A stretch of DNA of 64,000 nt from Prorocentrum cordatum (Eukaryota; Sar; Dinophyceae; Prorocentrales; Prorocentraceae), in the NCBI GenBank assembly GCA_963575745.1, contig CAUYUJ010002113.1, positions 1,010,801 through 1,074,800 on the forward strand, in the 5' to 3' direction. Shown piece by piece: positions 38,699-49,176 of the stretch. A program made the position numbers and the translations under genes. The notes under the pieces were generated by a model. The model was not told the origin of the DNA. It made no database searches and saw nothing but the letters and a program-made list of their open reading frames with translations. Position 1 is the first letter of the stretch. Every line of letters starts with the position of its first letter.

Positions 38699-39715
38699 CG
38701 GATGAGGATGATGATATGATGATGGTGATGACGATGATAATGACGTTGATGAGTATGATAACGACGATGATGCTGGTGATAATGATTATCATGAGAATGC
38801 TGATGATGCGGATGATGGTGATGATGACGCCGCTATTGATGCTGATGCTGATGATGGTGATGATAATGATGATGACGATGATGTCGATGCTGATGACGAT
38901 GATGATGGTGATGATGGTAGTAATGGTGATGGTGATGGTGATGGTGATGCTGATGATGCTTTTCATGATGAGGATCAGGATGGTGATACTGATGGTGATA
39001 GTGATGATAATGATGATGGTGATTATGGTGGTGATGAGGATGAAGATGATGTTGATGCTGCTGCTGATGATAATGTGTACGATGGTAATGATAATGCTAC
39101 TGATGATGATAATGATACTGCTAATGATAATGATAATGATGATGGTAGTGTTAATGATGATGATGGTGATGATGATGCTGCTGATGATGATGAGGATGAT
39201 GATGAGTATGATGATGGTGATGACGATGATAATGACGTTGATGAGTATGATAACGACGATGATGCTGGTGATAATGATTATCATGAGAATGCTGATGATG
39301 CGGATGATGGTGATGATGACGCCGCTATTGATGCTGATGCTGATGATGGTGATGATAATGATGATGACGATGATGTCGATGCTGATGACGATGATGATGG
39401 TGATGATGGTGGTAATGGTGATGGTGATGGTGATGGTGATGCTGATGATGCTTTTCATGATGAGGATCAGGATGGTGATACTGATGGTGATAGTGATGAT
39501 AATGATGATGGTGATTATGGTGGTGATGAGGATGAAGATGATTTTGATGCTGCTGCTGATGATAATGTTTACGATGGTAATGATAATGCTACTGATGATG
39601 ATAATTATACTGCTAATGATAATGATAATGATGATGGTAGTGTTAATGATGATGATGGTGATGATGATGCTGCTGATGATGATGAGGATGATGAGAATGA
39701 TGAGGAGGCTTTGGA
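38600..39715. repeat. GAT-rich array with a 492-bp tandem duplication
   Basis: Degenerate (GAT)n over 1.1 kb. Landmarks such as GACGTTGATGAGTATGATAA recur exactly 492 bp apart (38742 and 39234; 39054 and 39546), so a 492-bp block was duplicated in tandem with few differences. 492 is divisible by three, which keeps Met/Asp-rich ORFs open on both strands. Confidence 0.95.
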
Positions 39716-39784
39716 CTCGAAGGTGCACCTCTCGTGCACATTGGGAACCCTGCAAGGGGCAACCCTCGGTCCCCCCGTCTTGGA

Positions 39785-39997
39785 CGCCTCCCATATAGGG
39801 TACGACAGGAGGATCGCCCCGCCATTGCCGATGCATCGGCGATGCATCTGCGCTCCATCGGTGATGCATCGGCGACGCCGGCCAGCGATGCATCGGCGAC
39901 GTCGGCGTGGACCAAATCGGGCTCCACATCGAGCCGTATCGGCGACGCGGCGCGATCCTCCGACCCAGTTTACTGGGACCCCGTTGGGGTGGCCTGG
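39785..39997. mobile_element. Foldback family C, copy C3
   Basis: GCCTCCCATATAGGG at one end, GATCCTCCGACCC and GGACCCCGTTGGGG at the other, GCATCGGCGATGC units inside. Confidence 0.8.
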
Positions 39998-40197
39998 GAT
40001 ATTTCGTTTCTCAATTGCGACACACGGCCGAAAGACGGGCGGGTGGATGGGGCTGGGAAGTGAAGACGAGACATGGTGCGCCTTCGTTCTGTAGCAAATC
40101 ATGGGAGCCTCCCGTGCAATCGTGCTGGAATCGGCGCTATCTCATCGACTACCAGACGCTGATCGACGCAATTGCACTCTAAAAACAGAACCCTACA

Positions 40198-40340
40198 CAT
40201 CCGGCCTCTCGACCCCTTCCCAGGGACTGGTTTTCCATCCCGAGGCATCATTTGACGGTCCCGAGGCCAGGTAGGGAGGGCCCCGAGAGGCCGACAAGTA
40301 CGAAAACCTGCGCCTCGACTTTTTCGAGGCGCTGGACGCC
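40198..40340. mobile_element. MITE family K, copy K2 (partial)
   Basis: CCCAGGGACTGGTTTTCCAT and TTTGACGGTCCCGAGGCC with GGGAGGGCCCCGAGAGGCC; ends not clear. Confidence 0.7.
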
Positions 40341-40361
40341 TGGGAGTGCGAGAGTATACAG

Positions 40362-40632
40362 GGCCCGGAGGAGGAGGAGGAGGAGGAGGGGGAGGAGGAG
40401 GAGGGGAGGAGGAGGAGGAGAGGAGAGGAAGGCCCCCAGGATTGGCCACAAAACCTTTGCGGAGCGAGGCCGCGCGTGGCGAGGGCGCGCCGCGCGCACC
40501 ACGGGGGAGGCTCCCCCCTCCTCCTCCTCCTCCTCCTCCTCCTCCCTCTCCTCCTCTCCTCCTCCTCCCTCCTCCTCCTCCTCCTCCTGCCTCCTCCTTC
40601 TCCTCCTCCTCCTCCTCCTCCTCCTCCTCCTG
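40362..40632. repeat. GGA tract followed by complementary CTC tract
   Basis: (GGA)n at 40362-40430 and (CTC)n at 40510-40632 on the same strand, with an 80-bp spacer; able to form a purine/pyrimidine hairpin. Confidence 0.9.
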
Positions 40633-40756
40633 GCACAACGGTGCCGGGCCAGCGCCACCAGTGGCCGGCGGTGGCGCGCACCCTGCCAGGGGCAAGAGGC
40701 AAGAAAAAAGAAGAAGCCAGGACGAAGACAAATCCGGGCGAGGCTAAATCGAGAAG

Positions 40757-40873
40757 CCCATAGATCCGACGGTTCTGGAAGATGTCTCGGGCGCCGCGGC
40801 CTGCTCAGGGCGTGCCGGAATGCTCTGAGAGCGTTCTGCAACGCTCTGGAACGGACTTATCCTCGTCCTAGCC
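40757..40873. mobile_element. Foldback family F, copy F2
   Basis: ATAGATCCGACGGTTCTGGA, TCTCGGGCGCCGCGGCC, GAGCGTTCTGCAACGCTC and GGACTTATCCTCGTCCTAGC. Confidence 0.75.
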
Positions 40874-41179
40874 CCGTCCGAACCGAACCCTGCCAGAGGC
40901 AAGAGGCCAGAGGCAACTCCCAGTTCGCCCAGCCAGGCGGCCGCGCGCGCGGGGCTGGGAGGAGGGGGCGGCAGGGCTCTTCTTGCCTGGTCGCTGGCGC
41001 ATCTCACGTCCGCCGCCGTGCTGTGAGGCGCGAGATGGAGGTGTCCTCGGGTCCTAGGCCTTGCCCCTGAAGCTGAGCCCTCAGTCCCGAGGCTTCTTCT
41101 CAAGGGGCCTGGACCCCGAACGCTTCCATCTCCCGGGGGCGCCTCGCGTGCCCCCTCGGCCCCGGCGCGCCTCGTCGCG

Positions 41180-41770
41180 TGACGTCCTCGGGCCCACGAG
41201 GGCCCTGAGACGGGCCACGGGCGACCCACGAGGCCCCGCAAGACGTTCCAAGAGGGCTCCGAATCGACGAACGATCGGTCCAAGACGCCAAAGATGGCCT
41301 GAAGACGGCTGAAGATGCGCCCAAGGCGCCCCAAGAGGGGCCGCAGAGGCCTCCCAAGAGGGCCCAAAGAGGCAAACATCGCCGAACTCCATCGGAGAAC
41401 GTACATTTGTAGCTATACGATTTTTCGGCCTCTTGGTGTCCAAGACGACCCAAGAGGCCCCCAAAATCGCCCCTTCACGGCCCAACATGCCCCCACGAGG
41501 CCCCCGAGACGGCCCAAGAGGCGCCCCAGACAGCCCCGGAGAGCCCCACGACGGCCCCAAGTGGGACCCAAGAGGGGGAGCCCGAATCGACATGTCGAGC
41601 TCTCCGCCCCAAGGTGCCCCCAGGAGGCCCCAAGAGGCCCCCAGGAGTCCCCAAGAGTGAGGCCCCCAAGACGCCCCAAAGCGGTCCCAACACGGCCCCC
41701 AAGAGGCCTCAAACTGTCTCCAAGAGGCCCCCGAGAGGCCTCCCATGATGCCAAAGAACATCGAAGAAAC
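41180..41770 (+). repeat. AAGAGGCCC minisatellite block P2
   Basis: CCAAGAGGCCCCC and CCAAGACGGCCC units, broken at 41380-41435 by a less GC-rich stretch (ACATTTGTAGCTATACG). Confidence 0.85.
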
Positions 41771-42039
41771 CTATGACCCACAAACCAGGCACAGTGGCAG
41801 GATGGGCCGAAGGCCACTCGATACCTGTCCTTCACCACTCTGACGGGTGCTCTGCAACAGGTGTCCAATTGGTCCCCCCTCGCTCGAGGAGTAGCGTGAG
41901 CCGCTTCGACCTCGTCGTGCAGAATCGCACCAAATCTGCGTCCGAACTGCACCGCCTCGAGGCGGATGCGGCTCCTTCCGACGCCGGAAAATTCTCGCGG
42001 GAGGAAGAGGAGGAATCAGGAGGGAGTGAACACCTATGT

Positions 42040-42365
42040 TTCTGTCTCTCTCGCTCTCTCTCTCTCTCTTGTTATTTCTGTCTCTCTCTCTCTCTCTGTT
42101 TTTTTTTGTTCTCTCTGTCTCTCTCTCTCTCTCCCTCTCGTTGGTTTTCCCTCCCCCTCTCACTCTCACTCGCATCCCATTCCTGTATCGCTCCTTTTCT
42201 GTCCCGCCCGTACACGTCTGTCCATTGCCTTTCGTCCCTCAGTCGGGCAGGGGGACAAACACACACAGACAAGGAGGGAGAGAGATTTGAAGAGATAGAG
42301 ACGGAGAAGGAGAGCGAGAGCGGAAGAGCGAGAAGGAAGACGAGAGGAGGAAAAGGGAGAGGGGG
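42040..42365. repeat. CT tract and downstream GA tract
   Basis: (CT)n at about 42043-42170 and GA/GAGA-rich sequence at 42270-42365 on the same strand, complementary to each other. Confidence 0.85.
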
Positions 42366-42896
42366 AAAAGGGGGGGAGGTGATTGAGACATATAGCTTGG
42401 AGGTAAGCAATGAGGAAGCCTCTTTGAGGCCGCCCCCACACGGAAATCGTAGCCCGTGCTCGTGTCACACGTGAAGTCCGCGTGAAGCGTTTTCGGTAGA
42501 GAACAGAAAGGAAGATCGAGAGGGAGGAAAGAGAGGACGACGAAGGGGATGAGGAGAAGGACAATGGCATGGTGCGAAGGTGGCCCAACTGGCCACTGCT
42601 ATCCGCCACCGTGCCGCAAGGCACTGAGTTGAGTGTCCTCAGTCCGTTCTGGGCTCATTGCGTTGGGTCTTGGAAGTGCTCTGAAGGGCCCAGGGCTCCG
42701 GTTCCCAGGCACTCACTCGCCTTCCCGCGGCTTGTCGCGTGACTCTTCTGGAGGCCTCGGGAGCTTGGGTGGGGGTGTCAACATCCCACGTGTCTTGACA
42801 TCGCCGCAAGAAAGCTGTGTTGGGGGCGTCTTCTTGGGGCCTCTCTTGGGCCGTCTTGGAGTCCCCGAGGCCCCCTGGGAAAGCTGTATGATGTCG

Positions 42897-43072
42897 TACA
42901 GTCAGCCCGTATCATCAGGATGCGCAGTAAGGAGGCACGGCCCTTGGAGGCCCACATTAATCTTTTTCGAGCGAGGCTGGCCAGCGAAAGTCGCTGACGA
43001 AGGGCCGAAGGGGCAAGGACGCAAGGGTACCCTTGAGAAGGTAGCCCGTCCTTACTACGCGGGATGACTGTA
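42897..43072. mobile_element. MITE family D, copy D4 (reverse)
   Basis: TACAGTCAGCCCG to GATGACTGTA; interior is the reverse complement of D1-D3 (AAGGGTACCCTTGAGAAGG). Confidence 0.85.
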
Positions 43073-43084
43073 CGTCTTGGTCTT

Positions 43085-43430
43085 TCGGTATCAGGGGCGT
43101 CCAAGACGGCCCAAGAGGCCCCCAGAGCGCCCAGAACCCCGGGGGCTACCAAGAGGGGCCCAAGAGGGGTCCAAGAGGCCGCCGAGCTGGCCCCACAAGG
43201 GGGGACACGAACTGACATGTGGAGGCATTCGCTCCAAGATGATCACCGAGACTGCCAGCAGCCCCCCCAAACGCCTCCACGAGAGCCCGAAAGGCTCCCA
43301 AGAGGTCCGCAGGAGGCCCCCGAAGGCCTCCAAGAGGCCCCCGAGAAGCCCCAAGGAGGCCTCCAACAGACCTCCCAGAAGACTCCCAAGGGACCCAAGG
43401 AGGCCTCCCAGGGGCCTCTCTAGGACTGGC
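43085..43430 (+). repeat. AAGAGGCCC minisatellite block P4
   Basis: Same unit; a short reverse-oriented block also lies at 42740-42890. Confidence 0.85.
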
Positions 43431-43559
43431 GGCATGGGCCGAAGGCCGCTAGATCCGCCGCGCCCTGGGTGCACGGCGTGCTGGATTCCAGGCTGGTGTC
43501 ACACCTTCTCTGAAAGGGAGTCCCACCTGCCTCCTGCCCAGCCCGTCGGCCACCCGGAG

Positions 43560-43980
43560 AGGCCCGAGAAATATGCCTCGCACTGCCCAAACCACCCTCC
43601 TCGAAGACTGGCAGGATGGCCCCTCGCTGGCCTCCAAGAGGCCTCCAAGACGGTCCCAAGATGGCATCCAAGACGCCTCCGAGACGGTCAAGATGGCCCC
43701 AATACGGCCCAATATGCCCTCCAGACGGCCCAAGAGGCCCACAAGTCACACCAAGAGGGCTTCAGGTTCTCCCAGGACTGCCCCAAGACGGCCCAATAGA
43801 CTTCCAACACGGCCCTAAAGCGCCGAAAGAGGGACCCACGACTACCCGGAGAGCGCCCCAAGACTGACTCCGAAGGACAAGAGGGGCCTTACGTAGATGC
43901 CCCCAAAATGGACCCAAGAGGCCCCAGGAGGCCCCAAGGTGGCTCCCAGGAAGCCCCCAGGAGGCCCCAATGGCGTCAAT
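43560..43980 (+). repeat. AAGAGGCCC minisatellite block P5
   Basis: Same unit, ending in CAGGAGGCCCC and running into a CTC tract. Confidence 0.85.
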
Positions 43981-43989
43981 AGGCCTTCT

Positions 43990-44085
43990 TTTCTTCTTCC
44001 TCCTCCTCCTCCTACTCCTCCTCCTCCTCCTCACCCTCCTCCTCATCCTCATCCTCATCCTCATCCTCTTCCTCCTCCTCCTCAT
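43990..44085. repeat. CTC microsatellite
   Basis: (CTC)n with TTC at its start, between a minisatellite block and the CAT tract. Confidence 0.9.
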
Positions 44086-44163
44086 CATCACCACCATCCT
44101 CCTCCTCCTCATCATCATCATCATCAGCAGCAGCAGCATCATCATCAGCACCACCATCATCAT

Positions 44164-44194
<31 letters not shown>

Positions 44195-44391
44195 AGCATC
44201 ATCCTCATCCTCATCATCACCATCAGCATCAGTATCATCATCCTCGTCGTCATCGCAATCGTCATCGTCACCATCAGCATCATCATCAGCATCATCATCA
44301 CCGTCGTCATCATCAACAACATCAACATCAACATCAGCATCAGCATCATCAGCATCGCCATCATCAGCATCGCCATCACCACCATCACCAC

Positions 44392-44450
<59 letters not shown>

Positions 44451-44535
44451 CCATCACCATTATCATCCTCATCCACATCCACATCCTCAACCGCACCCTC
44501 ATCCTCATTCTCATCATCCTCATCCTCCTCGTCGT
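44085..44535. repeat. CAT (ATC) microsatellite
   Basis: Long (CAT)n with CAG and CCT interruptions, next to a (CTC)n tract at 43990-44085. Confidence 0.95.
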
Positions 44536-44864
44536 CGTCCTCCTGCTCATCCCTCCCTTCCTCTTTCCTATTCCTCTCCCCAGTGCTCCCCGAGGGGTTC
44601 CACAACAGCTGAGGGAACCTATGGCCCAAGAGCTTGGCCAGACCGCGGCCCCACTTTTGGCCGCATGGGCGCTTCCACAACGCAGGGGGTGGCGGTGACT
44701 TGCCGTAGGCGCCGTCGATCCGCCGCACCCTCCTGCTTGAAAGAGGGGCGCACGCTATGCCGAATGATGACCGGTCGAACCCTTCCATGAAGATTCCGAT
44801 GGTGCTTCGGCCGATATTACGGCCGGCCACGGGCGGGGTGCACCCCATCGGCTCTCGAGCCCAA

Positions 44865-45388
44865 GATGCTCCAAAAACACCATCCCAGACTGCCAGGACG
44901 GCTCAAGATGGCCTCTAAGACGCTCCCACGATGCCACCAAGACGGCCCCAAGAGGGCCCAAGATGCCGCCAAGACGGCCCAAGATGACTCCGAGATGGCC
45001 CAAGATGTCCCCCAGGCGGCCCAAGAGGCTCCCAAGACGCCCACGAGAGCTCCAAGACGTTCCCAGCGTGGCACAATTCTGATGTTTCACACGTTGTCAA
45101 ACGTTTTGCGGTCTCGCTTTTCGGGCTTCCAGCAGCCGAGGACGGACCCAGAGGCCTCCAAGGCAGCCCAAGGACGGCCCAAGAGGCCCCAAAGTCTGCC
45201 TCACAGACCTCCAAGACGGCCCTGAAGCGCCCAACGAGGGCCCCACGACGGCCTAGAGAGGCCCCCAAGACGGCCTCCGAAGGCCAAGAGGCCCCTACGA
45301 GGTCTCCAAGATAGAACAAAGAGGGCTTTACCACAGAGGCCCCCAACAAGCTCCCGGGAAGCCCCCAGGAGAACCACGGGCCTCCAAG
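44865..45388 (+). repeat. AAGAGGCCC minisatellite block P6
   Basis: Same unit, with a 60-bp less GC-rich break (45070-45130), ending in a CTC tract. Confidence 0.85.
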
Positions 45389-45480
45389 AGACCTCTTCCT
45401 CTTCCTCCTCCTCCTCCTCCTCCTTCTCCTCCTCTTCCTCCGTCTCATCCGTCTCCTCGTCCTCTTCCTTTCTCAAATGC
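45388..45480. repeat. CTC microsatellite
   Basis: (CTC)n directly after a minisatellite block. Confidence 0.9.
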
Positions 45481-45561
45481 TCCTCCACAACGGCCAAGGG
45501 AATACATAGTCCAACATCATCGCCGAGCTTTGACTTAGCGCTGAACGTTTGGACACACGGG

Positions 45562-45750
45562 CATCATTTCCAGAAAGGCAGGGTCGGCGGTGATTCACCG
45601 TTTGCGTCTAAGGTGCCCACAGGCTGCCCGTTGCCGATCACACGGTAGCCCTCCACTAGCACCATCGCCGCATGCGCGCACATGACCTGCGCAAGAATAT
45701 TATCGGGCACGTGCCCCACGCCCAACAGCGCGTGAAACGTGCATCGGCCG
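45562..45750 (-). CDS. Unidentified short open segment, possibly part of a dispersed repeat
   Basis: The minus strand encodes NIGRCTFHALLGVG, QVMCAHAAMVLVEGYRVIGN and ends in SPPTLPFWK and a stop. It could be another exon of the upstream transporter. However, a diverged version of both ends (NIGRST at the start, SPPPPALWK at the end) occurs on the same strand at 44820-44690, each time beside an AAGAGGCCC minisatellite block. A repeated-element origin is therefore as likely. No function is assigned. Confidence 0.25.
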
Positions 45751-45783
45751 ATGTTAGGCAGAATTCGGAGTTCTCAGTGCCAC

Positions 45784-45913
45784 CTCTCGCGCGTCATCTT
45801 TTGAGGCGCAGCCCTTTGCCGTGAAGTCCCTCGCAATCTCAACGACGGCTGCAACGGCACCGAGCAGTATGGTGCCAGACACCATCAAACAAGCCCAAGC
45901 ATCGGTCCTCACG
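45784..45913 (-). CDS. Candidate CDF-like transporter, exon with TM6
   Basis: The minus strand has an acceptor-like TTTTGACAG, then RTDAWACLMVSGTILLGA, VAAVVEIARDF and an exposed tail (TAKGCASKDDARE) before a GT at 45783. A helix beginning with Asp and ending in a charged segment fits CDF TM6. If unspliced, the frame stops at 45754. No canonical CDF C-terminal domain is visible further on. Confidence 0.4.
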
Positions 45914-45929
45914 CTGTCAAAACCAAAAC

Positions 45930-46830
45930 AAATCCGCCACCTCGCTAGCAGCGTGCTTCCAACCCCTGTGATACTACGGCACTTGCAAACTTTGTAACAA
46001 TCGCTATTCCGTGAGAGCCCCTGAAGGCCCTCCACCCCCAGGACAAGAGCTGCGAGCTACGGCAGGTCGTCGCCTCTGGTTACTGACACCGCGCGAGCCG
46101 TTCCGCCTTGGAGGACTCACGCGCTCGGAGATCCAAGGAAGCTGCCGGCCCCATCTGTCGAGTGGATGCCTTTCGCGCAACGGCTCAACTTATGTAGGCC
46201 CCAGGGGCCCGAAACGAGCCCCCTAATAATAATAATAATAATAATAATCAGCATTGAACGCCCGCGCAGGCATCGCCGCCGCAGCGAGGACGGCGCGAAC
46301 CAGCCACAGTAGCTCTAGCTGCTAGCTCCAGGCCTCGGCCGTTTCGCTTCGACGGCAGAGTCTGCCGCGGCGCTCTGCAGCGGCTGGTGTCTGTCGGGCC
46401 GCCACCTGGCCAAGAACGAGCCGAACACTTCGACCGCCCCCCCCCCTACCGACACCACGGCATGGCACTGAAGCCCGACGACGCTGTACGGCACCGCCGA
46501 TACAGTCGGGGCGTTGACCTAAGGAACCCGAAATAAGGAACGAGGCCCCTTTTCTTCATAAGTTAACCTTCGACTTCACATCGAAACCTTAAGGAAACCT
46601 TGGGCAAGGTGTGGAACAATCAAGGAACACCGAGCCCCTCCCCAACTAAAAGGGTCCCTTCTTCAGCGCCCCGACTGTAGGACCCAGGAGGGCCGACCAC
46701 CTACTCGCCCGCAGGCCCCCACTGGCAGCCCGAACCACCGAGCACCCGCGCGACTTCCCCGACGGCCTGTGGTGCTCGGGCGGAAGGCCCCCAGGCACTC
46801 CAGGAGTGCCCCCTAAGACGCAGCGCAGCA
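45930..46830. other. No supported gene; presumed intron of the transporter candidate
   Basis: Lies between the TM6 segment and element J2 on the minus strand; contains the TAA tract. Confidence 0.35.
46224..46250. repeat. TAA microsatellite
   Basis: (AAT)n, nine units; the only such tract in the window. Confidence 0.95.
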
Positions 46831-47084
46831 ACTCGGGGATCTTCTGACCCGGGTCAATCCAGACCAGGGTCAGCAGGAAACCAAAAACTGCAATGCAGGA
46901 AAAAAATGCAACGCAGGTCCTCGCAAACCCGGGTCAGCCAATACGCGCGGCCGCCTCGCGGCCACGAGCGGCTCCCTAACCCGGGTCAGCCAGGGGGGGC
47001 CTTCGCAGGATCCTGCAGGACCGGTGCCCTGGCTGACCCCCGTTTGCACTGACCCCCGTCTCTCAGGCCCCGAGCAACCATGCA
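46830..47084. mobile_element. Foldback family J, copy J2
   Basis: CTCGGGGATCTTCTGACCCG start and TGACCCCCGTCTCTCAGGCC end. Lies in the presumed intron after the TM4-5 transporter segment. Confidence 0.75.
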
Positions 47085-47260
47085 GCACTACGCTCCGGGG
47101 AAGAATTCGACGCATGCGTCTACGATTCGACGAAAGAAGTAATCCTGGGGTGACTCGATTCTGTAGTCGATCTCCCACTCGAACGCTACGGCCGTGCCAC
47201 GTTCCGGCGTTGTCATGCGCGCGCGCCCCCAGAGGTTGCGGATACAGGCGGCAGCGCAAC

Positions 47261-47454
47261 CCGATAATGAGCACCGACTCGATGAGCGTGGTGACCGACC
47301 TCGCGAAATCGGCGCCCACGTGCAGCAGGGCCGACATCATGTTGGACTGGGCGCTGCCCACGTCCGCGCTGCTCAGGAACGCCCGCAGCGCGAAACAGTC
47401 GAAGACGATGCCCCAGATCGCAAAGGCCATCACTATCCAGGGGTTCACCGGCTC
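47261..47454 (-). CDS. Candidate CDF-like transporter, exon with TM4-TM5 and HxxxD motif
   Basis: This is the strongest of the four transporter segments. The minus strand reads EPVNPWIVMAFAIWGIVFD (TM4), then SNMMSALLHVGADFARS and TTLIESVLI (TM5). The H-x-x-x-D in HVGAD and the N-x-x-x-A-x-x-H context are the hallmark of CDF/ZnT TM5, where His and Asp hold the transported zinc. A GAG acceptor at 47455-47456 would give a phase-0 junction. Element I1 abuts this junction at 47461-47659. The 3' end is guessed; element J2 lies in the following presumed intron. Confidence 0.55.
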
Positions 47455-47460
47455 CTCCAG

Positions 47461-47659
47461 TCGGGCCAGGCGAAAGGGAGGGATAGCAAAGGGGGGGTTT
47501 GAGAATCAGCTCTTGTAGCTGATTTTCCCGGCGCCTCCCGGCGCCGGAGGCGGCCATGTATCGAGGAATGGGCCCCTCGGTGGGGCCAAAACCAGCTGCA
47601 TGCAGCCGATTTCGTACCCCCCCCTTTCCCTGCCCCCCCCTTTCTTTCGTTCGGCCCGA
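47461..47659. mobile_element. MITE family I, copy I1
   Basis: TCGGGCCAGGCGAAAGGGAG and inverted CTTTCGTTCGGCCCGA; inner CAGCTGCATGCAG and CCGGCGCCTCCCGGCGCCGG. TCCAG flanks both sides. Abuts the presumed acceptor of the TM4-5 segment. Confidence 0.85.
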
Positions 47660-47695
47660 TCCAGAGGAGGCGCAAGAGCGCGGCACAAACATGGA

Positions 47696-47835
47696 CTGTC
47701 GGAGGTCCGTGTGGCTTCGTTCGGATCGCCGCTGGAGCACCCTCCGTGGCGCGAGGAGCTCGCCGGGGGGCGGCGCCGGAGGAACCGCCAGGGGGTCCAA
47801 CGCTGATCCAAGACATCCGCGCGGAGCTCCGAAAG
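47696..47835. mobile_element. Foldback family A, copy A3
   Basis: Arms around TTCGGATCGCCGCTGG and CGCTGATCCAAGACATCC, core GGCGGCGCCGGAGGAACC. Lies in the presumed intron before the TM4-5 segment. Confidence 0.75.
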
Positions 47836-47894
47836 TTTCCCAGACAGTGCTTGCTCTTTGGGCCATTTGCTCGTGTCGCCAAGGAACATGATGT

Positions 47895-48200
47895 GTCTAG
47901 CGGCCAGCGAGATTTCGCCACGCTGCCGCCCGTGATCGCCTCGTGGCCGCCTCGTGCGCTGGGTGGGTCCAGCGAGGTTTGGGCACGTTGCCGACGCTTG
48001 CCACGCTGGGTGGTTCCAGCGAGGTTTCGCCACGATGCCGCCCGGCCCGTGGCTGCCTCGTGGCCGCCCCCTGCGCTGGGTGGCCACGGCGAGGTTTCGC
48101 CACGTTGCCGCCACGTGCCGCCTGGCCGCCTCGTGCGCTGGGTGGGCTCGACAATGTTACGCCACGTTGCCGCCCGTTGCCGCCTCGTTTCCGCCTTTAG
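47895..48200. repeat. GC-rich tandem repeat inside presumed intron
   Basis: Four degenerate copies of a 60-75 bp unit with TGCGCTGGGTGG, AGCGAGGTTTCGCCACG and GCCGCCTCGTGGCCGCC. It lies between the TM2-3 and TM4-5 segments of the transporter candidate. Confidence 0.8.
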
Positions 48201-48344
48201 CTTGCACCACGTAGACTGCAACACATAGCTTACGCCACAGAACTAGCACCACATAGCTTACACATCTATACTGGAAATAGATAGATTACTGTTTGGGGTC
48301 CACGCTGGCTGACATCTATAAAGTGTTCATTCATGTGTTGTTCC

Positions 48345-48556
48345 TCGATCCTCGTTCTCCGCGTCCGCCCGCAGAGTGTCGAGCGCCCCCAGGGCTCCAC
48401 GCACGGTAAAGTACACGAGGATGAGCACGGAGACCGCGGGGCATATCAGCTCCAACTGGCGGTGGAACGGCTTCCCCTCCCGGAGCTCCACTCCGATGTT
48501 CATGAAATAGCTGAGGGCGTCGGCACCCATGGACACGCAGTCCTCCATCAGGGCAT
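48345..48556 (-). CDS. Candidate CDF-like transporter, exon with TM2-TM3
   Basis: The minus strand encodes a segment starting after a CAG acceptor near 48557, with DALMEDCVSMGADALSYFMN followed by a basic loop and a second helix (CPAVSVLILVYFTVRGALGAL). The D-x-x-S-M-x-x-D-A-L-S-Y pattern resembles TM2 of CDF-like proteins, where acidic residues bind the metal. The segment ends in an acidic loop (LRADAENED) near a possible GA donor. The class is inferred from these patterns only. Confidence 0.5.
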
Positions 48557-48817
48557 CTGAGTGGGCTATCGTAGGGCGGCGAGATCTGCATAGACGTGTT
48601 CACGGCCCCAGGCCTGGCCCATCCCGGGACCAAGAGCGGAGTACATGCCTCAATGGCCATGCCAGGAGGGCGTACACACCGCTGCGGGGCCCGTGGTGGG
48701 CCAGGCCCGGGGCCGAGGAGATGTATAGACCTCGTCGCCCCACATCGTCGCGGCGACGGCCTGCGCGACCGTGACGGCTTGAGGAAGCAACGAACTGCAT
48801 ACTCAAGCACACGCTAC

Positions 48818-48955
48818 TGGACCTCCGCGCGGACTTCTCGGATCGGCGCCGGACACCTCCAAGGGGCGCCTGGGGCGCCGCTCCTGGCGCGTTCCACGCG
48901 CCACGGAGTAAGGGGTCCGACGCCGACCAGAGGAACGTCCGCGCGGACCTCCGAC
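48818..48955. mobile_element. Foldback family A, copy A5
   Basis: Arms ACCTCCGCGCGGACTTCTCG and, inverted, GTCCGCGCGGACCTCCGA. Directly adjoins the TM1 segment of the transporter candidate. Confidence 0.75.
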
Positions 48956-48964
48956 GGTTCGTGC

Positions 48965-49176
48965 CTGTGCCGCTCGCTCTTCCCCGAATGGTGGTGAACA
49001 GCACGGCGCTGAAGAGAAGCACGCGTATGTTCCCCGAGACCAGTGCGAAGGCGTCGGCGTCGGCGGGGGTCTCAGTGACGAGCCGCGGTCGGATGGCCCT
49101 CCCTACAGGGCCCAATGGCAGCCCAGGGAAGTCAGCGAGGCCAGCCCTCCGTTGCTCCGTTAAAGCGGGGGCAGCG
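48965..49176 (-). CDS. Candidate CDF-like metal transporter, exon with TM1 (bounds approximate)
   Basis: Reading the minus strand, this segment encodes an acidic lead (TETPADADAF) and a hydrophobic helix ALVSGNIRVLLFSAVLFTTI. The N-x-R-V-L-L and A-x-x-F pattern fits TM1 of cation diffusion facilitators, which export Zn2+ or related ions across membranes in exchange for protons. Three further minus-strand segments (48556-48345, 47454-47261, 45913-45784) carry helices matching TM2-3, TM4-5 and TM6 in the right order. I infer one intron-split gene. The N-terminus and the donor site are not resolved; the foldback element A5 lies directly downstream. No transcript evidence is available. Confidence 0.4.

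Noticed and set aside
38640-39929. 429-codon Ile/Ser-rich and 360-codon Met/Asp-rich ORFs
   Set aside because: Translations of a GAT microsatellite.
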